A DNA stretch of 64,000 nt from Bacillus sp. AFS015802 (GCF_002561455.1 NZ_NTUP01000066.1:294802-358801), one strand, 5' to 3'. Positions 23,802 to 32,329 are shown, numbered from the stretch's first letter. Program-made: numbers and translations. Notes: generated from the sequence alone by a model not told the origin.

Positions 23802-23920
23802 CACATTGAAGTGTCTTCCTGTACCATTTTTTTGTTATACTACATAGTAATGGATCTTAGTAATCGTTGAAGTTGAAGTGTAACACTATTGTTCACTATC
23901 TATGTAAATGGGGAATTCAC

Positions 23921-24253
23921 TTGAAATTTGAAGAATTAAATCCGGAACTCGTGACACTATGTCAGACAGCTGACCATTTTCACATGGCGGAAACCGTGAT
24001 CGGCGGTCCGCTAAGAGGACTAGACATCCTTTCGTTAAAAGGGATCGAACGTAAGAAGAACCTTCCGACCGACGTGACCAATCTTTTGATCATCTATTTC
24101 TTCACAGAGGTGAAAGGCACGGTCTATCACCGGAACGCTCTGGCTAAATTGTATAATCACTGGGTATCGAATGAAGTCTTTACTTTTTCCAAGGCACAAG
24201 AGATGGTGGAACTGGATATGCAGTCGCAGCTTGGTGAAATCGATCATTTATAA
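23921..24253 (+). CDS. Stand-alone DnaB/DnaD-like (DnaB_2) domain protein
   Basis: A 110-aa protein. Residues about 45-95 (NLPTDVTNLLIIYFFTEVKG then HRNALAKLYNHWVSNEVFTF, KAQEMVE) match the C-terminal domain shared by Firmicutes replication initiation proteins DnaB and DnaD, in which a short linker precedes V-x-N-x-L-I-x-Y and I-x-x-H-W. The rest of DnaB is absent, so this is an isolated domain with unknown role. The start is probably TTG 23921 behind GGGGA; TTG 23867 is in frame but unsupported. A -10-like TATACT lies near 23835. Family is moderately certain. Confidence 0.6.
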   Translation: MKFEELNPELVTLCQTADHFHMAETVIGGPLRGLDILSLKGIERKKNLPTDVTNLLIIYFFTEVKGTVYHRNALAKLYNHWVSNEVFTFSKAQEMVELDMQSQLGEIDHL

Positions 24254-24258
24254 ATCAG

Positions 24259-24297
24259 AAAGAGGTCTGGATCTTTAGTTGATCCAGACCTCTTTTA
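24259..24297. terminator. Bidirectional terminator
   Basis: AAAGAGGTCTGGATC (24259-24273) pairs perfectly with GATCCAGACCTCTTT (24281-24295), A-run on the left and T-run on the right; it serves the two convergent genes. Confidence 0.92.
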
Positions 24298-24300
24298 TGG

Positions 24301-25152
24301 TTATTGACTGGGGTTGAGGCTGTATCCAAGATTCCTCAATGCCTGGATGAGGGAGGAATGGATATTCAATGCGCCAAGAGGGATTCCGAGCTGAACGGCT
24401 GTCTGGGCGATGGCCGGCCGTATCCCCGTGATCACCGGATGGACACCTACCAATTTGAGGGTGTTCATCAGCTCAAAGATTTTCTGGGCAACCATGGTGT
24501 CGATGACGGGGACGGCGGACAGGTCCACCACCAGATGATGAATTTCCTTTGCTACGCACTCCTCCAAAGCATGCTCCATAATATACTTGGCCCTCGTCGT
24601 ATCGATATCACCCACGAGAGGCAGAATTGCAATCGTCTCTGACAGGGGGATGATAGGAGAGCTTAACTCATTGATCAATCCCATTTGATCCTTCAGCCTG
24701 TTCTCATAGTAGGCTTTGTAGGACATGACAAAGGTTTTGATTACTTCATCAAAAATAGAATGATAGTTTTCAATCATCTCATAGTGTTCTTCCGGAGTCA
24801 GGTCTCCATGCTCAAGGAGCCATTTTTTCATGAACTGAAAATAAAGGGATCTGAAGCGGTGAAATTGATCGAGCACCTTATCGATGCTTGTCCCGTCATT
24901 CACCCGCTCTTTGGCAATGGTGTTCGACCATTCCAACAGCTTCGGTGGAATCACCCGTTCCTTATCTACTAATGCTTTTGTGATTTGTTCAATGAAACTT
25001 CCTGATTCATGCTTCAGCTGATCCTCCATCTCTTTGGATCCATCTGCGTGAAAGATCGAAAATGGATCTACCTCACGCATACCTAACCATTCCTTTATGA
25101 TCTCATCCGACTGCAAGCGAAAGTAATCCATCAACTTTTCTTTTGTTTTCAT
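24301..25152 (-). CDS. RsbR-type stressosome protein (paralogue 2)
   Basis: A 283-aa protein with the same architecture as the gene at 22277: helical sensor domain, then STAS. The phosphorylation motifs GDIDTTRA and PVIDTMVA are kept, and the STAS end TGIRPAIAQTAVQLG is nearly identical to paralogue 1, while the sensor domains differ. This suggests duplication followed by change of input signal. ATG 25152 is about 8 nt after AGAGG; GTG 25158 is less likely. It ends at a bidirectional terminator shared with the convergent small gene. Confidence 0.9.
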   Translation of the reverse strand: MKTKEKLMDYFRLQSDEIIKEWLGMREVDPFSIFHADGSKEMEDQLKHESGSFIEQITKALVDKERVIPPKLLEWSNTIAKERVNDGTSIDKVLDQFHRFRSLYFQFMKKWLLEHGDLTPEEHYEMIENYHSIFDEVIKTFVMSYKAYYENRLKDQMGLINELSSPIIPLSETIAILPLVGDIDTTRAKYIMEHALEECVAKEIHHLVVDLSAVPVIDTMVAQKIFELMNTLKLVGVHPVITGIRPAIAQTAVQLGIPLGALNIHSSLIQALRNLGYSLNPSQ

Positions 25153-25320
25153 CTTCACGCCTCTTTCATACCCTAATAAATGACACTTCGGTAAAAAAAT
25201 TATAGAGGAGACGGAAGAGATCCGTCAATCTGATTTGATCATTTTTCAAGAAAAGGATTGAGAAGTATTGGGAATTTTGAAATAATTAATAGTAGGAAAA
25301 TGGGAGGAGGGATGACAGCA

Positions 25321-27357
25321 ATGGCAAAAGTGGAAACCGGTCCCGTAACGGTCAGTACCCCCATGGCAAGGGGACTTGATTCAATCATCAACGGATTTGA
25401 GGGTGAGAAGCATTCCTTTTATGCACTGGCCAGAGTGTATCTTACTCGACAACAGGACATAGAGGACGTATTTTACCGTTCAATCATCCAGGTATATGAT
25501 GAAAGTCATAGACGGAAGAAAGGGCAGTCTGCCATATCGGTTTTTCTAAAGAACTGTCTGGAGATGCCTGAACGTTCAGAGAGTCAGGATGGGGAGGATT
25601 CCTTTCACGCTTTTAACCGGTTGGAAGCTGCAGATAAAGAAGCCGTGGCTTTGGTGTATGTGAAAGGCTGCACTCAGGAAGAAGCTGCCCGTACTCTCGA
25701 CATTTCGGTGGATGAGGTGAAATCCCGTTTATTCAGGGGCGTCCGGAAGCTTCGGGAAACGATGGGATTCCATAGCGACTATAATGGCTGTCACAACTAC
25801 CAGAAGCATTATCTCGATTACCTGGGAAGAAGGATGGATCGCCCTGAAAAGGTGGATTTTGAAATACATATTTATCATTGCCGTGAGTGCCAGGAAGACC
25901 TTGCCTCGTTCCAGGAAGTGACGCTCACTCTTGCCGGTTTGAGAGAAGACGTACAGCTTCCACCAGAGTTGATGGAGAGAGTGAGAGCCCGTCTGGATGA
26001 AAGGGAAGCACGCAGGCAGAAGAGGAAAAAGAAACGGAAATCGGTCCTGCTTTCCATTGCAGGTGTATTCACCCTCCTTATCATGACAGGGTTCGTGACC
26101 GGTGGATTTGCAAGTCTCTACTATTCTTATACGGAAGAGGACGAGCAGCTGCGCACGATTCTCCAGCACAATCTGGGGGAACGGTTGAACCTTGAGGCGG
26201 AAAGTGACGGAGTGAAGATCACGATCAAGAGTGTTGTGGCTGATGACGTGCAGACGCTCGTTTTTTATGAGATTGAGGATAAGAAGAAAGATAATCGGTA
26301 TATGATGAATCCGTATGAAGGCTTATACATTGAAAATGAGCGAGACATCATGAGTACGGATCCGAATACCCGATATTATTCTCCTCCAATCGATCAAGAC
26401 GACATACATAATGAGGAAAAAAACGTGTACAAGGGGACAATGAGCCTGTTTCCTGTTTCAGTTGACGAGGGAACCATTAAGCTGAGTGTGGCAAGACTTA
26501 TGCAACTGCCGCAGGATCCGAAAAAGGGGTTTGGCGGCGCAAGGGGTATGACATTTGCTGAAGGGGACTGGAGCTTCGAGATTCCCTTTGAAAAGCAGCC
26601 CTCCCGCGTACACGACCTGGATAAGGAGGTGGAAGTGGAAGGGATTCCGGTTCGATTAGATAAACTGACGATCGCTCCCACTACTACGGTCCTGCAATAT
26701 CGTTTCGAGAATGATCGTGAGGGGAGACGGATTGACGTGATCAACTTCGATTCTCTTGAAACCGACGGGAAGAAGGTAGAGGCAAATCCCTTTGGGGGAA
26801 ACATGTACGTGGAATCTGGTATTCAGGAAGGATGGAGTACATTTACTGCAAGCTTCGATACCCTCTATTTTGAAGACCCAGAAGAAGTGAACATCCGGTT
26901 CGGTTCCGTCCATCTTTCTGTAGACGAAAAGAAAATCATTAAGCTGGATGCCAACAAGGACCTGCCTCAAGTGACTGAATATCTTGGTAATACCATATCC
27001 ATAGACGAGATCAATGTCGGAAATCCAGCTTTTGTGGTTCTGACTCATGATCTAGGGAAGGATCGGGTATATGAGAATGTGAACTATCAATTCTACCGTA
27101 GCCCCGAAAAGGATCAAAATGTTTCAATCGGGGTAAATGGCGGTGAGGGCGTCTTACTGGACAAGGATGGAAACGTCCACAAGCCTCAAGAGTATGTATA
27201 TGAGAAATTAGATCAACCCCGCTACTTTGAAACCGAGCAGAAGCTCGAATTTTACAATGACGGCTCCACAGAAGACTTCACACCTACCGAGCTCATCATC
27301 GAAGGCTACAGCACCACCAAATATGTCGACGACAGGGTGAAGGTGGGGCTCGATTAA
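25321..27357 (+). CDS. Sigma-like domain / zinc anti-sigma / DUF4179 single-chain membrane protein
   Basis: A 678-aa protein joining parts that are usually separate. Residues about 30-150 resemble an ECF sigma factor: region 2 is weak, but region 4 is clear (GCTQEEAARTLDISVDEVKS, RLFRGVRKLRE). Residues about 157-190 carry a zinc anti-sigma pattern (H183-x3-C187-x2-C190, with C157/H158 upstream). A basic stretch precedes one transmembrane helix (about 241-262); the outside part (about 270-678) begins with a DUF4179-like domain. So the DNA-binding part would be tethered to the membrane with its own inhibitor and sensor. ATG 25321 is 10 nt from AGGAGG; earlier in-frame starts are too close. A separate sigma/DUF4179 pair lies at 30376-32293. 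Confidence 0.8.
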   Translation: MAKVETGPVTVSTPMARGLDSIINGFEGEKHSFYALARVYLTRQQDIEDVFYRSIIQVYDESHRRKKGQSAISVFLKNCLEMPERSESQDGEDSFHAFNRLEAADKEAVALVYVKGCTQEEAARTLDISVDEVKSRLFRGVRKLRETMGFHSDYNGCHNYQKHYLDYLGRRMDRPEKVDFEIHIYHCRECQEDLASFQEVTLTLAGLREDVQLPPELMERVRARLDEREARRQKRKKKRKSVLLSIAGVFTLLIMTGFVTGGFASLYYSYTEEDEQLRTILQHNLGERLNLEAESDGVKITIKSVVADDVQTLVFYEIEDKKKDNRYMMNPYEGLYIENERDIMSTDPNTRYYSPPIDQDDIHNEEKNVYKGTMSLFPVSVDEGTIKLSVARLMQLPQDPKKGFGGARGMTFAEGDWSFEIPFEKQPSRVHDLDKEVEVEGIPVRLDKLTIAPTTTVLQYRFENDREGRRIDVINFDSLETDGKKVEANPFGGNMYVESGIQEGWSTFTASFDTLYFEDPEEVNIRFGSVHLSVDEKKIIKLDANKDLPQVTEYLGNTISIDEINVGNPAFVVLTHDLGKDRVYENVNYQFYRSPEKDQNVSIGVNGGEGVLLDKDGNVHKPQEYVYEKLDQPRYFETEQKLEFYNDGSTEDFTPTELIIEGYSTTKYVDDRVKVGLD

Positions 27358-27392
27358 AAGAAAAAGCCAGAAGTACCCTTTACTTTTTTAGG

Positions 27393-27428
27393 AGACTGCC
27401 GAATCTAATTCGGCAGTCTTTTTTTAAA
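27393..27428 (+). terminator. Terminator after the sigma/DUF4179 fusion gene
   Basis: AGACTGCCGAAT pairs perfectly with ATTCGGCAGTCT, 3-nt loop, T7. The following 280 bp hold no other feature that I can support. Confidence 0.93.
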
Positions 27429-27723
27429 AAAAAGGTGTATCCTCCCATCCGTGTCCAATCTGTGACGGTCCTTCCCCTACGCCAATCCTACAGTGGTTCC
27501 CAGTCCCGGAAAAATCCCTTCTTTTTCATGAAAAAAAAGATAGAATTCACATCATCCCGGGTGTAAAATATATGAAAATACACACGCAGGAGGAAACGCC
27601 CAAAACAGAAAATACAGTTATGCCTATTGTTGCAATCGTTTTGATAGATTGGAAGAGTACGTGAACGCTTCCACCGGCAAGAGAATTCTGAATGTTAAAA
27701 ATACGATAAGAGGTTGATGAACG

Positions 27724-28377
27724 TTGGCAATGAATACGACTGAAATAGCTGTAAAGGAACAAACGATTTTTCACCATACGGGGAATAAGATCAAGACGGA
27801 TGACCGGGACATTCACATCATCGCAAAGATGGAGGAGCCGCTGATCGTCGTGCTTGGCAATGTCCTGAGCCATGAAGAGTGTGACGAACTCATTCAGCTG
27901 TCCAAGGACCGGGTAGAGCGCTCGAAAATCGGGAACACCCGGACAGTCGATGGATTGAGAACGAGCAGTTCTGTGTTTCTGGAAGAAAGTCATGACGTCG
28001 TGACTCGTGTTGAAAAGCGCGTCTCTCAAATTATGAATATACCCGTGGAGCACGGGGAAGGTCTTCAAATCCTGAACTATAAACCGGGTCAGGAATACAA
28101 GGCCCACTTCGATTTCTTCTCGGCATCGGCAAGACCGGTGAAAAACCCGAGGATCAGCACCCTCGTCATGTACCTGAATGACGTCGAGGAAGGCGGGGAA
28201 ACGTACTTCCCGAAGCTGAATCTCTCTGTATCTCCTCAGAAGGGGATGGCGGTCTACTTCGAGTATTTCTATGATAATCAGGAATTGAACGACTTGACGC
28301 TGCATGGCGGAGCACCGGTCGTCATCGGGGATAAATGGGCTGCGACACAGTGGATGAGAAGGAAAGTTTTTAAATAA
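27724..28377 (+). CDS. Prolyl 4-hydroxylase-like 2-oxoglutarate/Fe(II) dioxygenase
   Basis: A 217-aa soluble enzyme of the P4H family, similar in length and motifs to the Bacillus anthracis prolyl hydroxylase. The iron ligands are His and Asp in KAHFDFF and the distal His in LHGGAPVV, and the 2-oxoglutarate-binding Lys is in GDKWAATQWMR. The first part, LIVVLGNVLSHEECDELIQ, is the conserved start of the fold. It would hydroxylate a proline in a peptide or protein; bacterial targets are largely undefined. TTG 27724 (AAGAGG 11 nt before) and ATG 27730 are both possible. Monocistronic with a terminator. Confidence 0.9.
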   Translation: MAMNTTEIAVKEQTIFHHTGNKIKTDDRDIHIIAKMEEPLIVVLGNVLSHEECDELIQLSKDRVERSKIGNTRTVDGLRTSSSVFLEESHDVVTRVEKRVSQIMNIPVEHGEGLQILNYKPGQEYKAHFDFFSASARPVKNPRISTLVMYLNDVEEGGETYFPKLNLSVSPQKGMAVYFEYFYDNQELNDLTLHGGAPVVIGDKWAATQWMRRKVFK

Positions 28378-28384
28378 TAGAAAA

Positions 28385-28416
28385 GGAGGAGCGTCCCGGG
28401 GGCGCTCCTCTTTTTT
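28385..28416 (+). terminator. Terminator after the P4H gene
   Basis: GAGGAGCG (28386-28393) pairs with CGCTCCTC (28403-28410), GC-rich, then T6. It touches the 3' end of the convergent efflux gene. Confidence 0.85.
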
Positions 28417-29398
28417 AGCTCACGGATTTAATTTGTTTACCCATTCCGGCATTCAAACGTTTCACGTTCAGGGTATGAATGATCATTCCTGTAATGATCA
28501 GGAAGATGCCGATCAGAGCGAATCCTGAGGGGAGGGGAACAGACAGGATTGCCGCTTCTCCCAGGATCACGAACAGAATCTGTGTGGACTGGGTCGCTTC
28601 CACCGCTGCAAGCTTGCCGGGATGATGCCTCGAAAGGTTCGTTGCAAGGAAAAAGAGGGAGGTCGCAATCACTCCGGAGCAGATGGCCACGATAAAGGAT
28701 TGAGTCACTTGATCAGGGGAGGGTGCCCCTACCTTGAAAAACGCATAGCTCCCTAAGATCAGCCAGAAGGGTGTGCTTGCGATTGTCATCCCAAGCACAC
28801 GTTGGAACGTATCAAGCTTCCCGCCGCACACCTCCATCATCTTCCGGTTTCCAAGAGGGTATGAGAAGGCTGCGATGATCACAGGTAAGACACCTGCGAC
28901 CATTTCTGAGGGTGACAATCCACTGGCATTTTCCTGTTGAATGAACAGCACCCCAACCAAAATAATCGAGGAGACGCCAAGGGCCCTTTTTTGAATCGTA
29001 TGCCTCCGTCTGACTGGTCCGGAAGTATAAAACAAAGGAGCGAGGAGAATCCCCGCAACGATGGTGAATTGCCACGTACCCGCAACGAGCCAGCCCGGTC
29101 CATACGCTGCCGCATAGGTTAAAGGACCATAAAAGAGGACAAATCCGACAAAGCTCCACGTCAACCATTCGAAGGGTTTCTTCTTCATTTCAATCAAGAC
29201 TTGATTTACATTCTTCCTTAAACCTACAATAAGGAAAAGGAAGGGGAGCATGAACAGGAATCGAAGGGATGAACTCCACATCCAGCTTCCACCGGCAAGC
29301 TCCATGGAACGATTCAGGATAAAGGTGACGGCAAAGAACATAGAAGAAATGACACCGAGAGCCAGTTCTTTGATGAGAAGCACTCCTTTCTGGTACAT
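28415..29398 (-). CDS. EmrE-type multidrug efflux transporter (DMT superfamily)
   Basis: A membrane protein of about 320 aa with ten predicted helices in two EamA-like halves. The first helix pattern, FFAVTFILNRSMELAGGSWMW, is typical of the Firmicutes multidrug resistance efflux transporter family. ATG 29398 is the annotated start but has no ribosome site in front; AAAGGAG (29383-29389) lies downstream of it, and the codon 8 nt from that site is ATC 29374. Homologues that I recall start close to the second position, so the true start is uncertain. It is divergent from an XRE-cupin regulator, which probably controls it. Confidence 0.83.
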   Translation of the reverse strand: MYQKGVLLIKELALGVISSMFFAVTFILNRSMELAGGSWMWSSSLRFLFMLPFLFLIVGLRKNVNQVLIEMKKKPFEWLTWSFVGFVLFYGPLTYAAAYGPGWLVAGTWQFTIVAGILLAPLFYTSGPVRRRHTIQKRALGVSSIILVGVLFIQQENASGLSPSEMVAGVLPVIIAAFSYPLGNRKMMEVCGGKLDTFQRVLGMTIASTPFWLILGSYAFFKVGAPSPDQVTQSFIVAICSGVIATSLFFLATNLSRHHPGKLAAVEATQSTQILFVILGEAAILSVPLPSGFALIGIFLIITGMIIHTLNVKRLNAGMGKQIKSVS

Positions 29399-29466
29399 AT
29401 ACTATAGTTTATTTTATATATATTATAATATACTTAAAAACAATGACTAAAGAAAGAGGTAAACAT

Positions 29467-30057
29467 ATGAGCAATGACAGTTTGACGTGGGAGGACCCTG
29501 AAAAGCTTGCCCGGCACGTCGGGATGACACTGAGAACGATACGAAACGAGCGCGGCCTGAACTTGCAGGAGCTCGCGTCCATCACAAATGTCAGCACCCT
29601 GACCCTCGGGAAAATCGAGAGGGGAGAGGCGAATCCATCCCTTACGATCATCTGGAAGATTGCCAATGGACTCTCGATTCCGATATCCGCCCTCCTTGTG
29701 GAAAAGCAGGAAGTCCAGATTTCCCGGAAAAATAAGGGTAGTAAAGTGATCAGTGCCAACGAATCCCTGACACTTGAACCGATGTTCACCTCCTCCGGCT
29801 ATGGCTCGCTAGAAACCCACCGTGCTTTTCTGAAACCTGACAGTGAGTACCGTGCCGACGCACACCAGCCCGGGGTGATCGAATTTGTCACTGTCATGGA
29901 AGGGAAGGTTCAGGTGAAGCTTGAGGAAGAGATTTTTGAACTCGGCCAATATGATTCAATGAAATTTCATGCAGACAAAGATCACAGCTACATCAATACA
30001 GAGCCAACGGAAGCGGTCCTTCACTTTGTGATGATCTATACAGGACGGGCAGATTGA
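29467..30057 (+). CDS. XRE-cupin transcriptional regulator
   Basis: A 196-aa soluble regulator. Residues about 15-70 are a Cro/C1 HTH (LRTIRNERGLNLQELASITN, LGKIERGEANPSL) and residues about 110-190 a cupin (HQPGVIEFVTVMEGKVQVKL, LGQYDSMKFHADKDH). Such two-domain proteins sense small ligands through the cupin. It is divergently arranged with the EmrE-type efflux gene, sharing a 69-bp AT-rich promoter region, which suggests that it controls that gene. ATG 29467 is 7 nt behind AGAGGT; ATG 29443 is upstream of the site. Confidence 0.9.
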   Translation: MSNDSLTWEDPEKLARHVGMTLRTIRNERGLNLQELASITNVSTLTLGKIERGEANPSLTIIWKIANGLSIPISALLVEKQEVQISRKNKGSKVISANESLTLEPMFTSSGYGSLETHRAFLKPDSEYRADAHQPGVIEFVTVMEGKVQVKLEEEIFELGQYDSMKFHADKDHSYINTEPTEAVLHFVMIYTGRAD

Positions 30058-30087
30058 AGCTTATCGATGAGGATAAGCTTCTTTTTA
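30056..30087 (+). terminator. Terminator overlapping the XRE-cupin stop codon
   Basis: GAAGCTTATC (30056-30065) pairs with GATAAGCTTC (30072-30081), then T5. Confidence 0.9.
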
Positions 30088-30197
30088 AAGGGAAAAGCCT
30101 TACTGGAGGTTATAAAAGGCCTTTTTCACTCTTTCTATGGCTGTGGAACCATTATTATTCATCCTTAGTGTCGTCTGAGCCCTTCCAATCTAGTTCA

Positions 30198-30267
30198 TTG
30201 CGTCAAAATCGTATGTGATCGCGTCATTTTCAGGATAATTGCGTCATTCTTCATCCTATTTGCGTCT
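30198..30267. repeat. Four degenerate 20/21-bp tandem units (TTGCGTCA)
   Basis: TTGCGTCA or close variants start at 30198, 30219, 30239 and 30260, 20-21 bp apart. The unit differs from the one at 410-489, but the period is the same. It lies upstream of an ECF sigma operon. Confidence 0.6.
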
Positions 30268-30324
30268 TTTTGAAATAAATGGTAAAACTCATCTGCGAAT
30301 TTTCCTCCCCTATACTAAATTCCT

Positions 30325-30355
30325 TGAAACTTTTCCAACCCCGCCTGGCTCTAAT
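30325..30355 (+). promoter_or_regulatory. Candidate ECF-sigma promoter
   Basis: TGAAAC (30325-30330) followed by TTTT, a 16-bp spacer and GGCTCTAAT (30347-30355) resembles ECF promoters (TGAAAC...CGTCTAA). It lies 20 bp before the sigma gene, so autoregulation is likely. Confidence 0.5.
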
Positions 30356-30375
30356 GAATGACAGGAGGTTACTTA

Positions 30376-30912
30376 ATGGATGTAAAACTCGTAAAAAAAG
30401 CAATCAAAGGAAATGAACAGGCATTCGAAAAGCTGATTCACTTAGAAAGCGAAAAGCTTTACCGGACGGCATTCCTGTATGTAAGAAATAAAGAAGACGC
30501 ACTCGATGTGGTTCAGGAGACGGTTTGTAAGGCATTCACCTCGATTTCCCGATTAAAGAAGCCGGAGTATTTCAGCACATGGCTGATTAAGATCCTGATT
30601 CATACGGCTTACAGCATCCTGAAAAAACAAAATAGACTTGTCCTGACTGGGGATGATTTTCTTGATCATTCCCTCATCTCAGAACAATCGGACATAGAAG
30701 GAAGGATTGATTTGATTACGGCTGTGTCTTCCTTGAATCAGCACTATCAAACCGTCATTATCTTATTCTATTTTCAAGGGCAGTCGATCAAGATGATTGC
30801 CGATACGATGGATACGCCTGAAGGAACGGTCAAAACGTATCTTCACCGGGCGAAGTTGGAATTGAGGAAGCTGCTGGAAGGAGTGAATCAGGTTGGACAG
30901 AAAATGGTTTGA
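30376..30912 (+). CDS. ECF RNA polymerase sigma factor
   Basis: A 178-aa extracytoplasmic-function sigma factor. Region 2 covers about residues 15-80 (YRTAFLYVRNKEDALDVVQE) and region 4 about 115-168 (QTVIILFYFQGQSIKMIADT, PEGTVKTYLHRAKLEL), both complete. ATG 30376 is 7 nt behind AGGAGG. It overlaps the next gene by 20 nt, which encodes a membrane-anchored DUF4179 protein, the usual partner that holds such sigma factors inactive until an envelope signal arrives. The promoter at 30325 suggests self-activation. The regulon is unknown. Confidence 0.93.
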   Translation: MDVKLVKKAIKGNEQAFEKLIHLESEKLYRTAFLYVRNKEDALDVVQETVCKAFTSISRLKKPEYFSTWLIKILIHTAYSILKKQNRLVLTGDDFLDHSLISEQSDIEGRIDLITAVSSLNQHYQTVIILFYFQGQSIKMIADTMDTPEGTVKTYLHRAKLELRKLLEGVNQVGQKMV

Positions 30913-32293
30913 GGATGAAATGAAAAAGATCGAAGTACCGAAAGACGACGTGTACAAGTCCATTTCGACAGGTATTCAAAAAGGCAGGAAGATAAAGGGT
31001 CGAAGAAGAACGTTCAAAGTAAGTGCCGCCTTCACCACTGCTGCGGCCTCCATGGTTCTTGTCTCGGGATTTCTCTTCGCCCCTGTGAATAATGCGCTGG
31101 CAAAGCTTCCCGTACTGGGTGGGATTTATGAAAAAGTCGGATCAGGAGTAGGGAAAGAACTTTATTCGAGTGATAAAGTGACCGAGGTCAACCAGGCAGC
31201 CACATCCAATGGTGTTGATATTACAATCACCAGCACATATTACGATGGGAATGTCATCGGGGTCACGTTTAAAGCGAAGGGTGACGACCTTTCCATCGAG
31301 CATATGGACGAAGGAAACCGTCCCGTGAGCGGCTACAGCTATCATCTTTTTGACGGCAAGGATCAGAATCAATGGGGATCGGGTAGTTCAGGCCTCCAAA
31401 AAGACGGAGATGAGTTCATAGGATCGATTGACTTTTACCGGGATGGAAAGGAGATGCCGGAAGACTTCACCCTCCCATTAACGTTCACCCATATGGCCGA
31501 TGTAAACGGCACCTGGTCATTTGATGTACCTGTGAAGAGGATCCCATCTGAAACCATTCAAACAGATGCAAGGACGGAATCACCGGATGGGGAATATGAG
31601 CTGCAAATATCTTCCGTTACGAAAGGGAAAGCGACGACGATACTGGAGTATACGTATACAGTGGAGTCCGAGAAGGATACGTTAGACCTGATCGTCTTTG
31701 ATGACCTTGGGAACAGGTTGTCGAAATCGAGTGCTGAGGTACTCCATACCAAAGAAGTCGCTGGGAAGGCAGAAAAGACGGTAAGGGAGCTCTTTACAAG
31801 TAAACTCGATGATAAGGCCCATTCGCTGAAAGTACAGGCAGACATGGAGCAAGTGGACGACGATGCCCTCCACTCATTGAAAACATCGATTCCATTTCAA
31901 CTAAAGAGTCCACGTTTCGGTTATCAAATCACAGTAGAGGATATTCAAAGCACTAAAGGGAAGGTAACGGTAGATTTCACCATTGACCATATCAAAGAAA
32001 AACAATTCCGATATGACATTCTTGAGAATTTTGCTCAATTTGTTCAGATGATCCCATCTAAAGATATTAAAAGGGATGACAAAGATGAACTGGACTATAA
32101 TAAGATGTTGAATCATATGATCAGAAGTACTGATACGAAGACAGTTGATAAGGCTGCCCTCCGTTATCAATCGACTTTTGCCTTACCCGAGGGTGCCAAT
32201 CTGGATGACTATTCATTAGTCGTTCCATTCGAAAGCTTAAGCCGAAACGATAAACCGATTGAAATGAAGCCCTTCGAAATTAAATTGAAGTAA
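30893..32293 (+). CDS. DUF4179 membrane anti-sigma factor
   Basis: A 466-aa protein with a short cytoplasmic N-terminus (residues 1-42, EDEMKKIEVPKDDVYKSI), one transmembrane helix (about 45-67) and a large outside part beginning with DUF4179 (NNALAKLPVLGGIYEKVGSG). It has no zinc-binding cysteines, unlike the fusion protein at 25321. The start is TTG 30893, inside the end of the sigma gene, 9 nt from AAGGAG. It should bind the co-encoded sigma factor at the membrane and release it on a signal read by the outer domains. A terminator-like hairpin follows. Confidence 0.87.
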   Translation: MDRKWFEDEMKKIEVPKDDVYKSISTGIQKGRKIKGRRRTFKVSAAFTTAAASMVLVSGFLFAPVNNALAKLPVLGGIYEKVGSGVGKELYSSDKVTEVNQAATSNGVDITITSTYYDGNVIGVTFKAKGDDLSIEHMDEGNRPVSGYSYHLFDGKDQNQWGSGSSGLQKDGDEFIGSIDFYRDGKEMPEDFTLPLTFTHMADVNGTWSFDVPVKRIPSETIQTDARTESPDGEYELQISSVTKGKATTILEYTYTVESEKDTLDLIVFDDLGNRLSKSSAEVLHTKEVAGKAEKTVRELFTSKLDDKAHSLKVQADMEQVDDDALHSLKTSIPFQLKSPRFGYQITVEDIQSTKGKVTVDFTIDHIKEKQFRYDILENFAQFVQMIPSKDIKRDDKDELDYNKMLNHMIRSTDTKTVDKAALRYQSTFALPEGANLDDYSLVVPFESLSRNDKPIEMKPFEIKLK

Positions 32294-32329
32294 ACTGAAT
32301 AGGCTGTGACAATAGGGTTTCAGCCAAAG

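Noticed and set aside
27571-27663. 30-codon frame before the P4H gene
   Set aside because: No proper ribosome site and no hydrophobic or family pattern; treated as chance.
27547-28305. 252-codon minus-strand frame opposite the P4H gene
   Set aside because: The plus strand holds a clear dioxygenase with iron ligands; the minus frame has no family features.
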